Shown here: positions 51,226 to 58,784 of the stretch, in pieces
Layout: every line of letters begins with the position of its first letter
Numbering within the stretch: the first letter of the stretch is position 1
NCBI RefSeq assembly: GCF_010977575.1
Contig: NZ_CP048812.1
Coordinates: 372,001-436,000, forward strand
Origin: Halomonas socia
GTDB taxonomy: Bacteria > Pseudomonadota > Gammaproteobacteria > Pseudomonadales > Halomonadaceae
Reading direction: 5' to 3'
DNA length: 64,000 nt
Position numbers and translations under genes: made by a program
Notes under the pieces: generated by a model
Seen by the model: only the letters and a program-made list of their open reading frames with translations
What the model was told of the DNA's origin: nothing
Database searches by the model: none

Positions 51226-52083
51226 CTAGTCGAAGCGGCCCGGCAACCTGGCGACCTCATCCAGTGCCCAGCTGTCGGTGACCACGCGGCCCTCCAGTCG
51301 CTGCGCCTCGGGCGCCGGCAGATTGGGGAAGAAATCCAGCCCGGTGCGCGCCTCGACCTCGTCGATACTGACCAGATAGTCGTCGAGAGGCTCATCGCCG
51401 GCGACCTCCTGGGGCATGATGAAGGCCAGCGCCAGCGGCTGCTCGGCGGGCACCACCAGGATCTTGTAGAAGGCCTCGGGAATCTCCACCAGCCCCACGC
51501 GATTGAAGACGTTGTCCATGAATCGCTCGGGGAACACCGGCCCGGTGATCACCTGCACCACCCCGAAGCGCGGCACGAAATGGTCGATCACCACCTCCTC
51601 GAGACGCTGCCAGAGGCGTCGGTTGAGGTCCGGACGCTGCGGCGAGATATTGCTCATCAAGAAGCTCTGCGCCTGGGCCTCGACGCCATGCACCGCGGCG
51701 ATGGCATAGTTGGGCGCCAGGTGGCCGCGGTCATAGCCGCTGCCGAAGTAGCTATCCGGCGCGACCGGCCACAGCGTGCGCCAGTCGCGCTGAAAATTGG
51801 GCCGTGGGCCGGCACGCGGATCCTCCACCGCGTGCAGGGTATAACTGACCCACAGCGGGTTGACGCGCAGATCCGACCAGCCGACCAGAAAGCCGTCGTT
51901 GCGCAGCACCCGATGCAGGCTGGTCGGCGTCGGCGACTCCCAGGTCGGCACCCCCATCCATACCAGCTGGTCGCGGTAGCCTTGCTCCTGGCTGTACCAC
52001 AGGCCGGTACCGACCAGCACGAACACCAGGCTGATGCCGAAGCCGCGCGCCCTACGGCGCCAGCGAGATATGCGTCGCTTCAT
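51226..52083 (-). CDS. DNA/RNA non-specific endonuclease, membrane-anchored
   Basis: A 285-residue protein. A basic N-terminus and one helix (FGISLVFVLVGTGLWY, about 14-30) suggest a membrane anchor or uncleaved signal with the enzyme on the periplasmic side. The NUC-type catalytic motif is SGYDRGHLAPNYA (His about 120), followed by SFLMSNISPQRPDLNRRLWQ with the metal Asn. Members degrade DNA and RNA with Mg2+. The C-terminal segment is family-typical. No adjacent immunity gene or secretion signal is evident, so a nutritional or housekeeping role is more likely than a toxin. Confidence 0.88.
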   Translation of the reverse strand: MKRRISRWRRRARGFGISLVFVLVGTGLWYSQEQGYRDQLVWMGVPTWESPTPTSLHRVLRNDGFLVGWSDLRVNPLWVSYTLHAVEDPRAGPRPNFQRDWRTLWPVAPDSYFGSGYDRGHLAPNYAIAAVHGVEAQAQSFLMSNISPQRPDLNRRLWQRLEEVVIDHFVPRFGVVQVITGPVFPERFMDNVFNRVGLVEIPEAFYKILVVPAEQPLALAFIMPQEVAGDEPLDDYLVSIDEVEARTGLDFFPNLPAPEAQRLEGRVVTDSWALDEVARLPGRFD

Positions 52084-52170
52084 GTAGTGAACACTTGCTG
52101 ACTCTCGATCATCCGTGAAACGGGGCCACGCCGGAACGCGCCACGTTAGCTAAAGTGCCCCAGTAAGTGC

Positions 52171-52446
52171 TTACCAACCGACCGAGAACATCGTCTCCAG
52201 GTCGTGGCGCGAGTGCACCTGCATGGCGTTGAGGGTCTCGGTTTCGCGGATCCCCTCGACCTGGTCGAGGCGCTCGGTGACCAGTTGCGCCAGGCCCTCG
52301 AAGTCGCGGGTGCGGGCGATCGCCACCAGGTCGTAGCGACCGCAGGTGGAGAACACCTCGCTGATGCCCTCGACGTCGGCCAGGCGCTCGGCCACGGCCT
52401 TGATCTTGCCCTTCTCGGCGTTGATCAGAATCACGGCGTTCTGCAT
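52171..52446 (-). CDS. Stand-alone Lrp/AsnC effector-binding (RAM) domain protein
   Basis: A 91-residue protein consisting only of an AsnC_trans_reg alpha-beta domain (QNAVILINAEKGKIKAVAER, SEVFSTCGRYDLVAIARTRD, IRETETLNAMQVHSRHDLET), without the DNA-binding domain. Family members form oligomers that bind amino acids; the function of stand-alone forms is not well established. AAGGAG lies 7 bases before the ATG. Monocistronic. Confidence 0.85.
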   Translation of the reverse strand: MQNAVILINAEKGKIKAVAERLADVEGISEVFSTCGRYDLVAIARTRDFEGLAQLVTERLDQVEGIRETETLNAMQVHSRHDLETMFSVGW

Positions 52447-52596
52447 GGGTCGCTCCTTGAATGGGGGGTAAAGCGGTGGCGGGATTATAGCAGCGTGGCG
52501 CCCTCGGCGTCCTTGTGTCTCCTCTTCGGCCTACCCCCGGCGTTCCTCGCATTGGCCACTGCGATGGTCACTGTCATCGCACAGCAAGGTGCTCCG

Positions 52597-52941
52597 TTAG
52601 AGACACGGCGGCACGCCGATCACCGGGATCCCCACGAACAGCGTCGCCACTGCCGAGTACAGATAGAGGCCGGCCGACACCGCAGCCACGAAGCGCGACC
52701 TTCCCGGCTTGTCGCGGGCCGCCTGCAGACAGGCCCAGGCCAGCCAGCCGAGCAGCGCCGCGGTCGCCGCGGTGAGCAGGCCCAGTGCGACATTGATGGT
52801 GGTCAGCGCGCCCTGCTCCGGTGCCGGCGGTGCCACCGCACAGGCCACCGACAGCCCGCCGTAGATGGTCACGAACCATAGGCTCCACAGCGTCAGCCCG
52901 ATGACCAGGTGCAGCGGATGGGTCAGCGCCAGACGCCTCAT
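52597..52941 (-). CDS. Small membrane protein of the cytochrome oxidase operon
   Basis: A 114-residue protein with three apparent membrane helices (HLVIGLTLWSLWFVTIYGGL, VALGLLTAATAALLGWLAWA, GLYLYSAVATLFVGIPVIGV). Its start overlaps the stop of the oxidase I-III gene by 4 bases (ATGA), so it is translated with the oxidase. I do not recognise a family; by position and size it could be an assembly or small structural subunit. The start was set at 52941 by this overlap. Confidence 0.65.
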   Translation of the reverse strand: MRRLALTHPLHLVIGLTLWSLWFVTIYGGLSVACAVAPPAPEQGALTTINVALGLLTAATAALLGWLAWACLQAARDKPGRSRFVAAVSAGLYLYSAVATLFVGIPVIGVPPCL

Positions 52942-55469
52942 GCGCCACCCCCCCACCAGATCGGCATCACCGCCATGGCGAATACGACTACCCAGAAGAC
53001 CACCAGGTTATAGCGCCACAGCCGTGCCACCACGGCGGGCTCGAAAGGTGCCGTGGCGCTGACGTAGCCATAACCAACGCGCAGCCCCTGCAGCAGGGTC
53101 AGTATGGCGCCCAGAGCGCCGTGCAGCAGCACATAGACCAGGCCGAGCATCAGCACCGCATCATGGGCCGTCTCGGTGGCGGCGAGGCCGGCCTGCCAGG
53201 TCACCACCCCGAGCAGCACCAGCTGTACGCCGCCCAGTGCGCTGACCGCGAACAGCCCCGGCGCCAGGCCGCTGTCATCCTGGCGGCGGAGGCCGCGCAC
53301 CAGTTTTTCCAGCCACAGCGTACCGGCCGTCAGCGCCGCCCCCGCCAGTATCATCAGCGGCAGCGACAACGGCGAGGCGTCGGGCATGCGCCACTCCGGC
53401 GAGACCGTCCACAGGTAGAACCAGCCGAACAGGTACGAGAGGAAGAAGGAGCCGTTGGCGAGCAGCGCAATCGACATCGCCCATAGCCCCGGGCCGTCCA
53501 TGGTCCGCGAATGCAGCGGCGGGTCGCCGGGCTGCACCTGGGCGTCGGGTGCGGCCCTGGGGTGCGCACCGTTCTCCCACGACCAGCGCAGCAGGAAGCC
53601 CACCGCCGCCAGGGTGGCAAGGCCGGCCAGCGGATACAGCCGCACCAATAGGCATACACAGACCACCGCCAGCGCCAGTGAGGCGAACAGCGGCCACCAG
53701 GAGTTGCCCGGCAGGTGAACGATCTCGCGCACCTTGCCCGTGAGCGGGTCGCTGCCCCACAGCTCGCGGCGGCCGTGGTCGATCACCGCCAGGTCGTGCT
53801 GGCCCTCGGCGATGGTGCGCGGCAGCTCGGGATCGTCCCACAGCGGGTGACGGCTGTCGACCCGCGGCAGGCTGGCGAAGTTGTAGGCGCTGGGCGGCAT
53901 CGAGGTGGTCCACTCCAGGGTATCGGCGTTCCAGGGGTTCTGCGGCGCCGGCCGGCCGAAGCGGAAGTGCAGGGCGATATCCAGCAGCACCATGGCAATC
54001 CCCGCCGACATCACGAATCCGCCAATCGACGACAGCAGATTGAAAATATCCCAGCCCATCACCGTCTCGTAGGTATAGATGCGCCGCGGCATGCCCAGCA
54101 GGCCGGTCCAGTGCATGATCAGGAAGGTTGCGTTGAAGCCGAGGAAGGTCAGCCAGAAGCCCCAGCGACCCAGGCGCTCGGAGGGCATGCGCCCCGAATA
54201 CAGCGGTAGCCAGTAGTAGAGTCCGGCCATCAGCGGGAACAGCATGCCGCCGACCAGCACGTAGTGCATATGGGCGACCACGAAGTGGGTGTCGTGGACC
54301 TGCCAGTTGAACGGCACCAGCGCCAGCATCACCCCGGTCAGGCCGCCACATACGAAGATGATCAGGAAGCCGAGGATCCACAGCATCGGCAGCTTCATCA
54401 CCGGCCGCCCCAGCCACAGCGTGGCCAGCCACACGAAGACCTGGATCGCGGTGGGCACCGCCACCAGCATGCTGGCCGCGGAGAAGAACGCCTGGGCCAA
54501 CTGCGGGATGCCCACCGTGAACATGTGGTGCACCCACAGCCCGAAACTGATGAAGCCGGTGACGATGATCGCCAGCACTACCCAGCGATAGCCGACGATG
54601 GGACGGCCGGCGAACACCGGGATCAGCGTCGAGACGATGCCTGCGGCGGGCAGGAAGATGATGTAGACCTCGGGGTGACCGAACAGCCAGAACAGATGCT
54701 GCCAGAGGATCGGGTCGCCGCCAGCGGCGACCTCGAAGAACGGCATACCCACCGCGCGTTCGAGCTCGAGCATGATGCTGGCCAGGATCAGCGGCGGAAA
54801 GCCGACCACGATCATCAGCGCCATGGCCAGGATGTACCAGGCGAACAGCGGCATCTTGTCCAGTGACATGCCGCGGGTGCGGGTGCGCAGGATCGACACC
54901 ACCAGCTCGACGCCGGCCGATAGCGCCGAGATCTCGACGAAGGTGATGCCCAGCAGCCAGAAGTCGGAGCCCGGTCCCGGCGAAAATTCTCCGCTGCTCA
55001 GCGGGGTATACATGAACCAGCCGCTATCCGGCGCCATCTCCAGGAACAGGCTCGAGGTCAGGATGATGCCGCCGAACAGGTAGCACCAGTAGCCTAGCGA
55101 GGTGAGGCGCGGACAGACCAGATCGCGGGCACCGATCATCTTGGGGATCATGTAGATCGCCAGCCCCTCGAGCATGGGTATGGCGAACAGGAACATCATC
55201 ACCGTGCCGTGCATGGTGAAGACTTGGTTGTAGATCTCCGGCGCCATGAACTCCTGGTCGGGGAAGGCCAGCTGGGTACGCACCAGCATCGCCAGGATCC
55301 CGCCGATCAAAAAAAACACCATCCCGGTGACCATGAAACGCAGGCCCAGGGTGGTGTGATTGACGATGGTCAGCGCCTTGAGGCCGCGCGGGTTGCCCCA
55401 TACCTCGTGCATGTCCTCATGCAGGCGCTGGGGATCTCGCGGCGTCGCCGTCTGGGCGGTCTCGCTCAT
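52938..55469 (-). CDS. ctaD: Cytochrome c oxidase fused subunits I and III
   Basis: An 843-residue fusion. Residues about 1-570 are subunit I with heme and copper ligands in HGTVMMFLFAIPML, WLFGHPEVYIIFLPAAG, LWVHHMFTVGI and HFVVAHMHYVLVGG. Residues about 600-843 are subunit III-like (GLWAMSIALLANGSFFLSYL, FGWFYLWTVSPEW). Such I-III fusions occur in caa3-type oxidases. It reduces O2 to water and pumps protons. Starts 4 bases inside the subunit II gene end. Confidence 0.92.
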   Translation of the reverse strand: MSETAQTATPRDPQRLHEDMHEVWGNPRGLKALTIVNHTTLGLRFMVTGMVFFLIGGILAMLVRTQLAFPDQEFMAPEIYNQVFTMHGTVMMFLFAIPMLEGLAIYMIPKMIGARDLVCPRLTSLGYWCYLFGGIILTSSLFLEMAPDSGWFMYTPLSSGEFSPGPGSDFWLLGITFVEISALSAGVELVVSILRTRTRGMSLDKMPLFAWYILAMALMIVVGFPPLILASIMLELERAVGMPFFEVAAGGDPILWQHLFWLFGHPEVYIIFLPAAGIVSTLIPVFAGRPIVGYRWVVLAIIVTGFISFGLWVHHMFTVGIPQLAQAFFSAASMLVAVPTAIQVFVWLATLWLGRPVMKLPMLWILGFLIIFVCGGLTGVMLALVPFNWQVHDTHFVVAHMHYVLVGGMLFPLMAGLYYWLPLYSGRMPSERLGRWGFWLTFLGFNATFLIMHWTGLLGMPRRIYTYETVMGWDIFNLLSSIGGFVMSAGIAMVLLDIALHFRFGRPAPQNPWNADTLEWTTSMPPSAYNFASLPRVDSRHPLWDDPELPRTIAEGQHDLAVIDHGRRELWGSDPLTGKVREIVHLPGNSWWPLFASLALAVVCVCLLVRLYPLAGLATLAAVGFLLRWSWENGAHPRAAPDAQVQPGDPPLHSRTMDGPGLWAMSIALLANGSFFLSYLFGWFYLWTVSPEWRMPDASPLSLPLMILAGAALTAGTLWLEKLVRGLRRQDDSGLAPGLFAVSALGGVQLVLLGVVTWQAGLAATETAHDAVLMLGLVYVLLHGALGAILTLLQGLRVGYGYVSATAPFEPAVVARLWRYNLVVFWVVVFAMAVMPIWWGGGA

Positions 55470-56491
55470 GGGCTCAGGGCCTCCAGCCAGTCACCGAGCG
55501 CATCCAGCGTCTCGGCATCGAGGTGGTCATGGGACGGCATGCGGTTGCCGGGCTTGAGCTGCTGGTGGTGGCGCAGCCAATGGGCGATGGCGCCCTCCTC
55601 CATGGCCAGCCGCCCCGCGCCGAGGCTGACGCGGTCGCCGATATCGCTCAGATCCGGGCCCTGCTGGCCGTCGCTCACCCCGGCGACGCGATGGCAACTG
55701 GCGCAGTGCTCGACGAATGCCTCGCGTGCCGCATCGTGGCTGCCGGACTGCTCGGGCGGCGACTGACGAGCCGCCAGCCAGGCATCGAAATCGTCACGCG
55801 CCATGGCCTCGACATGCAACTGCATATGGGCGTGCTGGGCGCCGCAGAACTCGGCGCACTGGGCACCGAACATCCCGCTGGCATCGGCTTCGAGGCGGAT
55901 CACGTTGGTGCGCCCGGGGATCATGTCGATCTTGCCGCCGAGACGCGGAATCCAGAAGGCGTGGATCACGTCAGCGCCGGTGACATGGAAGTCCACCGGC
56001 TCGCCCACCGGCATCATCAGTTGGTTCGAGGTCACCACCTCGCCGCCTTCGGCATCCGGGTAGCGCACCTCCCACCACCACTGATGGCCGATCACCTCGA
56101 TGCGCTCGGCCTGCTGGCCGTCGACTAGTGGCAGCGGCAGCATGCGCTGTCCGACGGGCACGCCGAATACCAGTAGCACCGCAATCGACAGCCCCGGCAG
56201 CAGCAGCCCACCGCCGATGATCCAGCGCCGTGCGATGCGCTGCTCGTCGCGGCTCGAGCGGGCCACGCGCCGGCCACCACGGAAGGCGTAGAGCCACAGC
56301 GCGGTGATCACCACCAGCACCAGGGTCGAGAAGGCCAGCATGCCCCACCACAGCCAGACCACCTCGCGGGCGGCCTGGCCGGCCGGGTCGAGAATCGAGC
56401 GGTCGCCGCTGCAGCCGGCAAGCATGAGCCCCAGCCACGGCGCCAGGCAGCACGCGCCACGGTTGACCCACTGCCGCGGGACGCGTTGAAT
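55466..56491 (-). CDS. ctaC: Cytochrome c oxidase subunit II with C-terminal cytochrome c domain (caa3 type)
   Basis: About 341 residues: lipoprotein-like signal (PWLGLMLAGC), two transmembrane helices (about 40-110), a cupredoxin domain with the CuA site in GAQCAEFCGAQHAHMQ and an IEVIGHQWWWEVRYP electron-entry strand, then a cytochrome c domain with EHCASCHRVAG (CxxCH) and an axial Met in NRMPSHDH. No ATG/GTG/TTG gives a full signal peptide; the first ATG (about 56427) would leave only MLAGC. ATT at 56489-56491, with AGGG about 10 bases before it, is the best start I can find. Confidence 0.85.
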   Translation of the reverse strand: MQRVPRQWVNRGACCLAPWLGLMLAGCSGDRSILDPAGQAAREVVWLWWGMLAFSTLVLVVITALWLYAFRGGRRVARSSRDEQRIARRWIIGGGLLLPGLSIAVLLVFGVPVGQRMLPLPLVDGQQAERIEVIGHQWWWEVRYPDAEGGEVVTSNQLMMPVGEPVDFHVTGADVIHAFWIPRLGGKIDMIPGRTNVIRLEADASGMFGAQCAEFCGAQHAHMQLHVEAMARDDFDAWLAARQSPPEQSGSHDAAREAFVEHCASCHRVAGVSDGQQGPDLSDIGDRVSLGAGRLAMEEGAIAHWLRHHQQLKPGNRMPSHDHLDAETLDALGDWLEALSP

Positions 56492-56533
56492 GCCAGATAT
56501 CCCTACTGCATCGCTGGCGCAAAGGACGCGACC

Positions 56534-57010
56534 ATGGCCAACACTTCCTCCCCCAAGACGCCGCAACGCTCGATCAGGAGTCGCGCCTCCTTCGCCGGCC
56601 ATCCGCTGCATCCGGTGATGATCCACTTCCCGGTAGCCGCACTGATGGCGCTGGTAGCCAGCGACCTGGGCTACCTCTACAGCGGCGATCCTTTCTGGGC
56701 CCGGGCCAGCCTGTGGCTGGCCGGCGTCGGCGCCTTCGGCGGCTGGATCGCCAGCGTCGCGGGTATCATCGATCTGGTCACGGTCAAGGGCATACGCCGC
56801 CTGGTCACCGGCTGGAGCCACGCCATCATCGCCGTGATGATGCTCTCGCTGGCCTCGCTCAACTGGCTGTTTCGGCTCGACGACCCCAGCGACATGCTGC
56901 CCTGGGGGCTGGCCCTGTCGCTGCTCACCGCGGCGATGATCGCACTGGCCGGCTGGCTGGGCGGCCAGCTGGTCTACGAGCATGCAGTAGGGGTCGACGT
57001 CGACGACTGA
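56534..57010 (+). CDS. DUF2231-family membrane protein
   Basis: A 158-residue protein with four apparent helices. N-terminal FAGHPLHPVMIHFPVAALMA is the DUF2231 signature, with conserved His residues, followed by hydrophobic segments ending in ALAGWLGGQLVYEHAVGVDV. AAAGGA lies 8 bases before ATG 56534. Divergent from the oxidase operon and probably sharing its promoter region. Function unknown; family members often neighbour cytochrome or redox genes. Confidence 0.85.
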   Translation: MANTSSPKTPQRSIRSRASFAGHPLHPVMIHFPVAALMALVASDLGYLYSGDPFWARASLWLAGVGAFGGWIASVAGIIDLVTVKGIRRLVTGWSHAIIAVMMLSLASLNWLFRLDDPSDMLPWGLALSLLTAAMIALAGWLGGQLVYEHAVGVDVDD

Positions 57011-57066
57011 GCGCGGCGGCCGTATCCCTGGCGAGTGCTGCATTCGGCGTCTCCTCATAAGTGGCG

Positions 57067-57486
57067 TCAGGCGAACGGCTTGGACAGCACCAGTGCGATG
57101 ACCGCCAACATCAGCAGTGACGCCAGCGTGGCAATCAGCGCGCTCAGCGTCCACACCCCCCGCCGGTGCTGCTGCTCGACACGCAGGATCAACCAGCCAC
57201 ACAGCGTATGGCACAGCACCATGCCGACCACCGCGGCGAGCTTGAGTACCAGCCAGCCACCGGTCAGGCCGTGAACCAGAAACAGCAGGGTACCGGAGGC
57301 AATGGCTAGCAGTGCCGCCGGGGTGGCAGCAGTGTTGAACAGGTAGCGGGGCATTGGCGGCGCGTCGTGATCGAAGCCACCATCGGCGCGCTGCCGCACG
57401 CTGGCCATCAGCAGTGCAGGCAGGTAGAGCAGAGCGCCGCACCAGCAGACCAGTGCGGCGATATGCACGAACTTGATCCACGGCAT
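57067..57486 (-). CDS. CopD/HemJ-like four-helix membrane protein
   Basis: A 139-residue protein starting MPWIKFVHIAALVCWCGALL. The conserved His and hydrophobic pattern resemble both CopD-type copper-resistance proteins and HemJ protoporphyrinogen oxidases; VLKLAAVVGMVLCHTLCGWL carries the second conserved His. Next to cytochrome oxidase genes, either copper supply or heme synthesis would fit. I do not see enough to choose. Convergent with the DUF2231 gene. Confidence 0.7.
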   Translation of the reverse strand: MPWIKFVHIAALVCWCGALLYLPALLMASVRQRADGGFDHDAPPMPRYLFNTAATPAALLAIASGTLLFLVHGLTGGWLVLKLAAVVGMVLCHTLCGWLILRVEQQHRRGVWTLSALIATLASLLMLAVIALVLSKPFA

Positions 57487-57572
57487 GGCGGCATCCTTGC
57501 GTAGCGATTCGAATCAGGACGTTATGCCAAACACCCTACCCCAGCGGTGCCTCGGGCGCCAAGCGCCGCCGC

Positions 57573-58043
57573 TCACTGCAACGACGACTCGAGCACCAGC
57601 AGCCGCGCCTTGAGCGCTTCGCCGCCGCTGTAGCCGCCCATGCCGTCGGCGGCCACCACCCGGTGGCAGGGTATCAGCAGCGGCAGCGGGTTGGCGCCGT
57701 TGGCAGCGCCGATCGCGCGCGCCGCCCCTTCCCGTCCCAGCCGCTTGGCCAACTCACCGTAGGTGCGCGTCTCGCCGTAGGGAATGCGCAGCAGTGCCGC
57801 CCACACCTGGCGCTGGAAGTCGCTACCGTGGGGCGCCAGCTCGAGACTGAAACTGCGCCGACGCCCATCGAGATAGGCCAGCACCTGGTCACGCGCGGCG
57901 GCGAAGCCGGCATCGTCACGCTGCCAGTCGTCACCGATCTCGAGGCTCGCCTCGCCGTCGAGCAGCACCAGATGCGCCAAGCCGTGTCGATCACCGGCCA
58001 GCAGAATCTCGCCGAACGGCGAGGCGAACTGGGTATAACGCAT
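57573..58043 (-). CDS. ogt: Methylated-DNA-[protein]-cysteine S-methyltransferase
   Basis: A 156-residue O6-alkylguanine repair protein. The acceptor Cys is in PLLIPCHRVVAADG (about 128). The recognition helix region is IPYGETRTYGELAKRLG, the Arg finger lies in GREGAARAIGAANGANP, and GGYSGGEALKARLLVLE follows the active site. Only the single Ogt-type domain is present; the Ada activator domain is absent. Monocistronic and divergent from the HiPIP gene. Confidence 0.93.
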   Translation of the reverse strand: MRYTQFASPFGEILLAGDRHGLAHLVLLDGEASLEIGDDWQRDDAGFAAARDQVLAYLDGRRRSFSLELAPHGSDFQRQVWAALLRIPYGETRTYGELAKRLGREGAARAIGAANGANPLPLLIPCHRVVAADGMGGYSGGEALKARLLVLESSLQ

Positions 58044-58383
58044 GACATCTCCTTGACTCGATAGTGTGGCGCCGCGCCTGGCGCGACATCTCGACGCAGA
58101 TTCGCGAAACGCCGGCCAGATGCTCTAGCATGAGGGCGAACTGCACGGCGTGGGTACTGTCACATACAGGTCGATGACGGGCTCGCTCGTTGTAGGATAG
58201 CGTCTGTCTCGCGCAATGTTCGAGGCCTGCGCTGCGGGGCAGCCAACGCTTGCCCCATTATAGAGGCGGACACCGCCCGACCATGGACGGCCCCTGGGTC
58301 GCCCTCAAGCACCGTGAAGGGAGTCTTCGCCGCCCCTGGCAGGGCGTAACGAAGCCCCCAATAAAGGATGATAAGGAGATACC
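58044..58383. other. Divergent intergenic region between ogt and the HiPIP gene
   Basis: 340 bases without a credible gene. It must contain promoters in both directions. AAGGAG just before the HiPIP start is the only strong element I can name; no palindrome stands out. Confidence 0.45.
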
Positions 58384-58698
58384 ATGGCTAACCAGAGTCG
58401 TCGTGACTTCATGCGTAACAGTCTGCTGGGCATGGCCGCCCTGCCGCTGGGTGCGGGTATTCTGTCGAAGAGCGCCTTCGCCGACAGCCTGCCGCGCCTG
58501 GACCCGAGCGCCCCCGAGGCCGAGGCCCTCAACTACGTGGAGGATGCCAGCGACGCCAGCGATCACCCTGCCTATGAAGAGGGCGAGCGCTGCGACAACT
58601 GCATGTTCTACACCGAGGCCAATGAAGGCTGCTCGCTGTTCCCGGAAAACAGCGTCGAGCCGGCCGGCTGGTGCCAGTCCTGGGTCGAAATGGGCTGA
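58384..58698 (+). CDS. High-potential iron-sulfur protein (HiPIP), Tat-exported
   Basis: A 104-residue precursor. The Tat signal SRRDFMRNSLLGMAALPLGA ends near SAFA (about 33). The mature part has four Cys in HiPIP spacing (CDNCMF, GCSLFP, GWCQSW) that bind one [4Fe-4S] cluster, and it is strongly acidic, as expected for a halophile's periplasm. HiPIPs carry electrons to oxidases or photosynthetic centres. The caa3 oxidase 3 kb away is a plausible partner, by inference. AAGGAG lies 6 bases before the start. Confidence 0.95.
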   Translation: MANQSRRDFMRNSLLGMAALPLGAGILSKSAFADSLPRLDPSAPEAEALNYVEDASDASDHPAYEEGERCDNCMFYTEANEGCSLFPENSVEPAGWCQSWVEMG

Positions 58699-58720
58699 TA
58701 CAGCGTGGTTCCAGCGCCAT

Positions 58721-58746
58721 AAAACGCCGCTTCGTGCGGCGTTTTT
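58721..58746 (+). terminator. Rho-independent terminator after the HiPIP gene
   Basis: AAACGCCGC, loop TTCGT, GCGGCGTTT and a run of six T. Stem and T run both follow the gene's coding direction; the A run on the other side makes it potentially bidirectional, serving the convergent ycgB gene too. Confidence 0.88.
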
Positions 58747-58784
58747 TGTCTCCATCCCCCGCTCGGGGAGAACACCGACGAGTA

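Noticed and set aside
51226-52083. Secreted nuclease toxin with an immunity partner
   Set aside because: There is no adjacent small immunity-like gene and no effector-delivery domain; the protein has only a single N-terminal helix.
56492-57481. Upstream extension of the oxidase subunit II frame to a 671-codon protein
   Set aside because: The extension overlaps the DUF2231 and CopD/HemJ-like genes and is low-complexity. The real protein begins near the lipoprotein signal.
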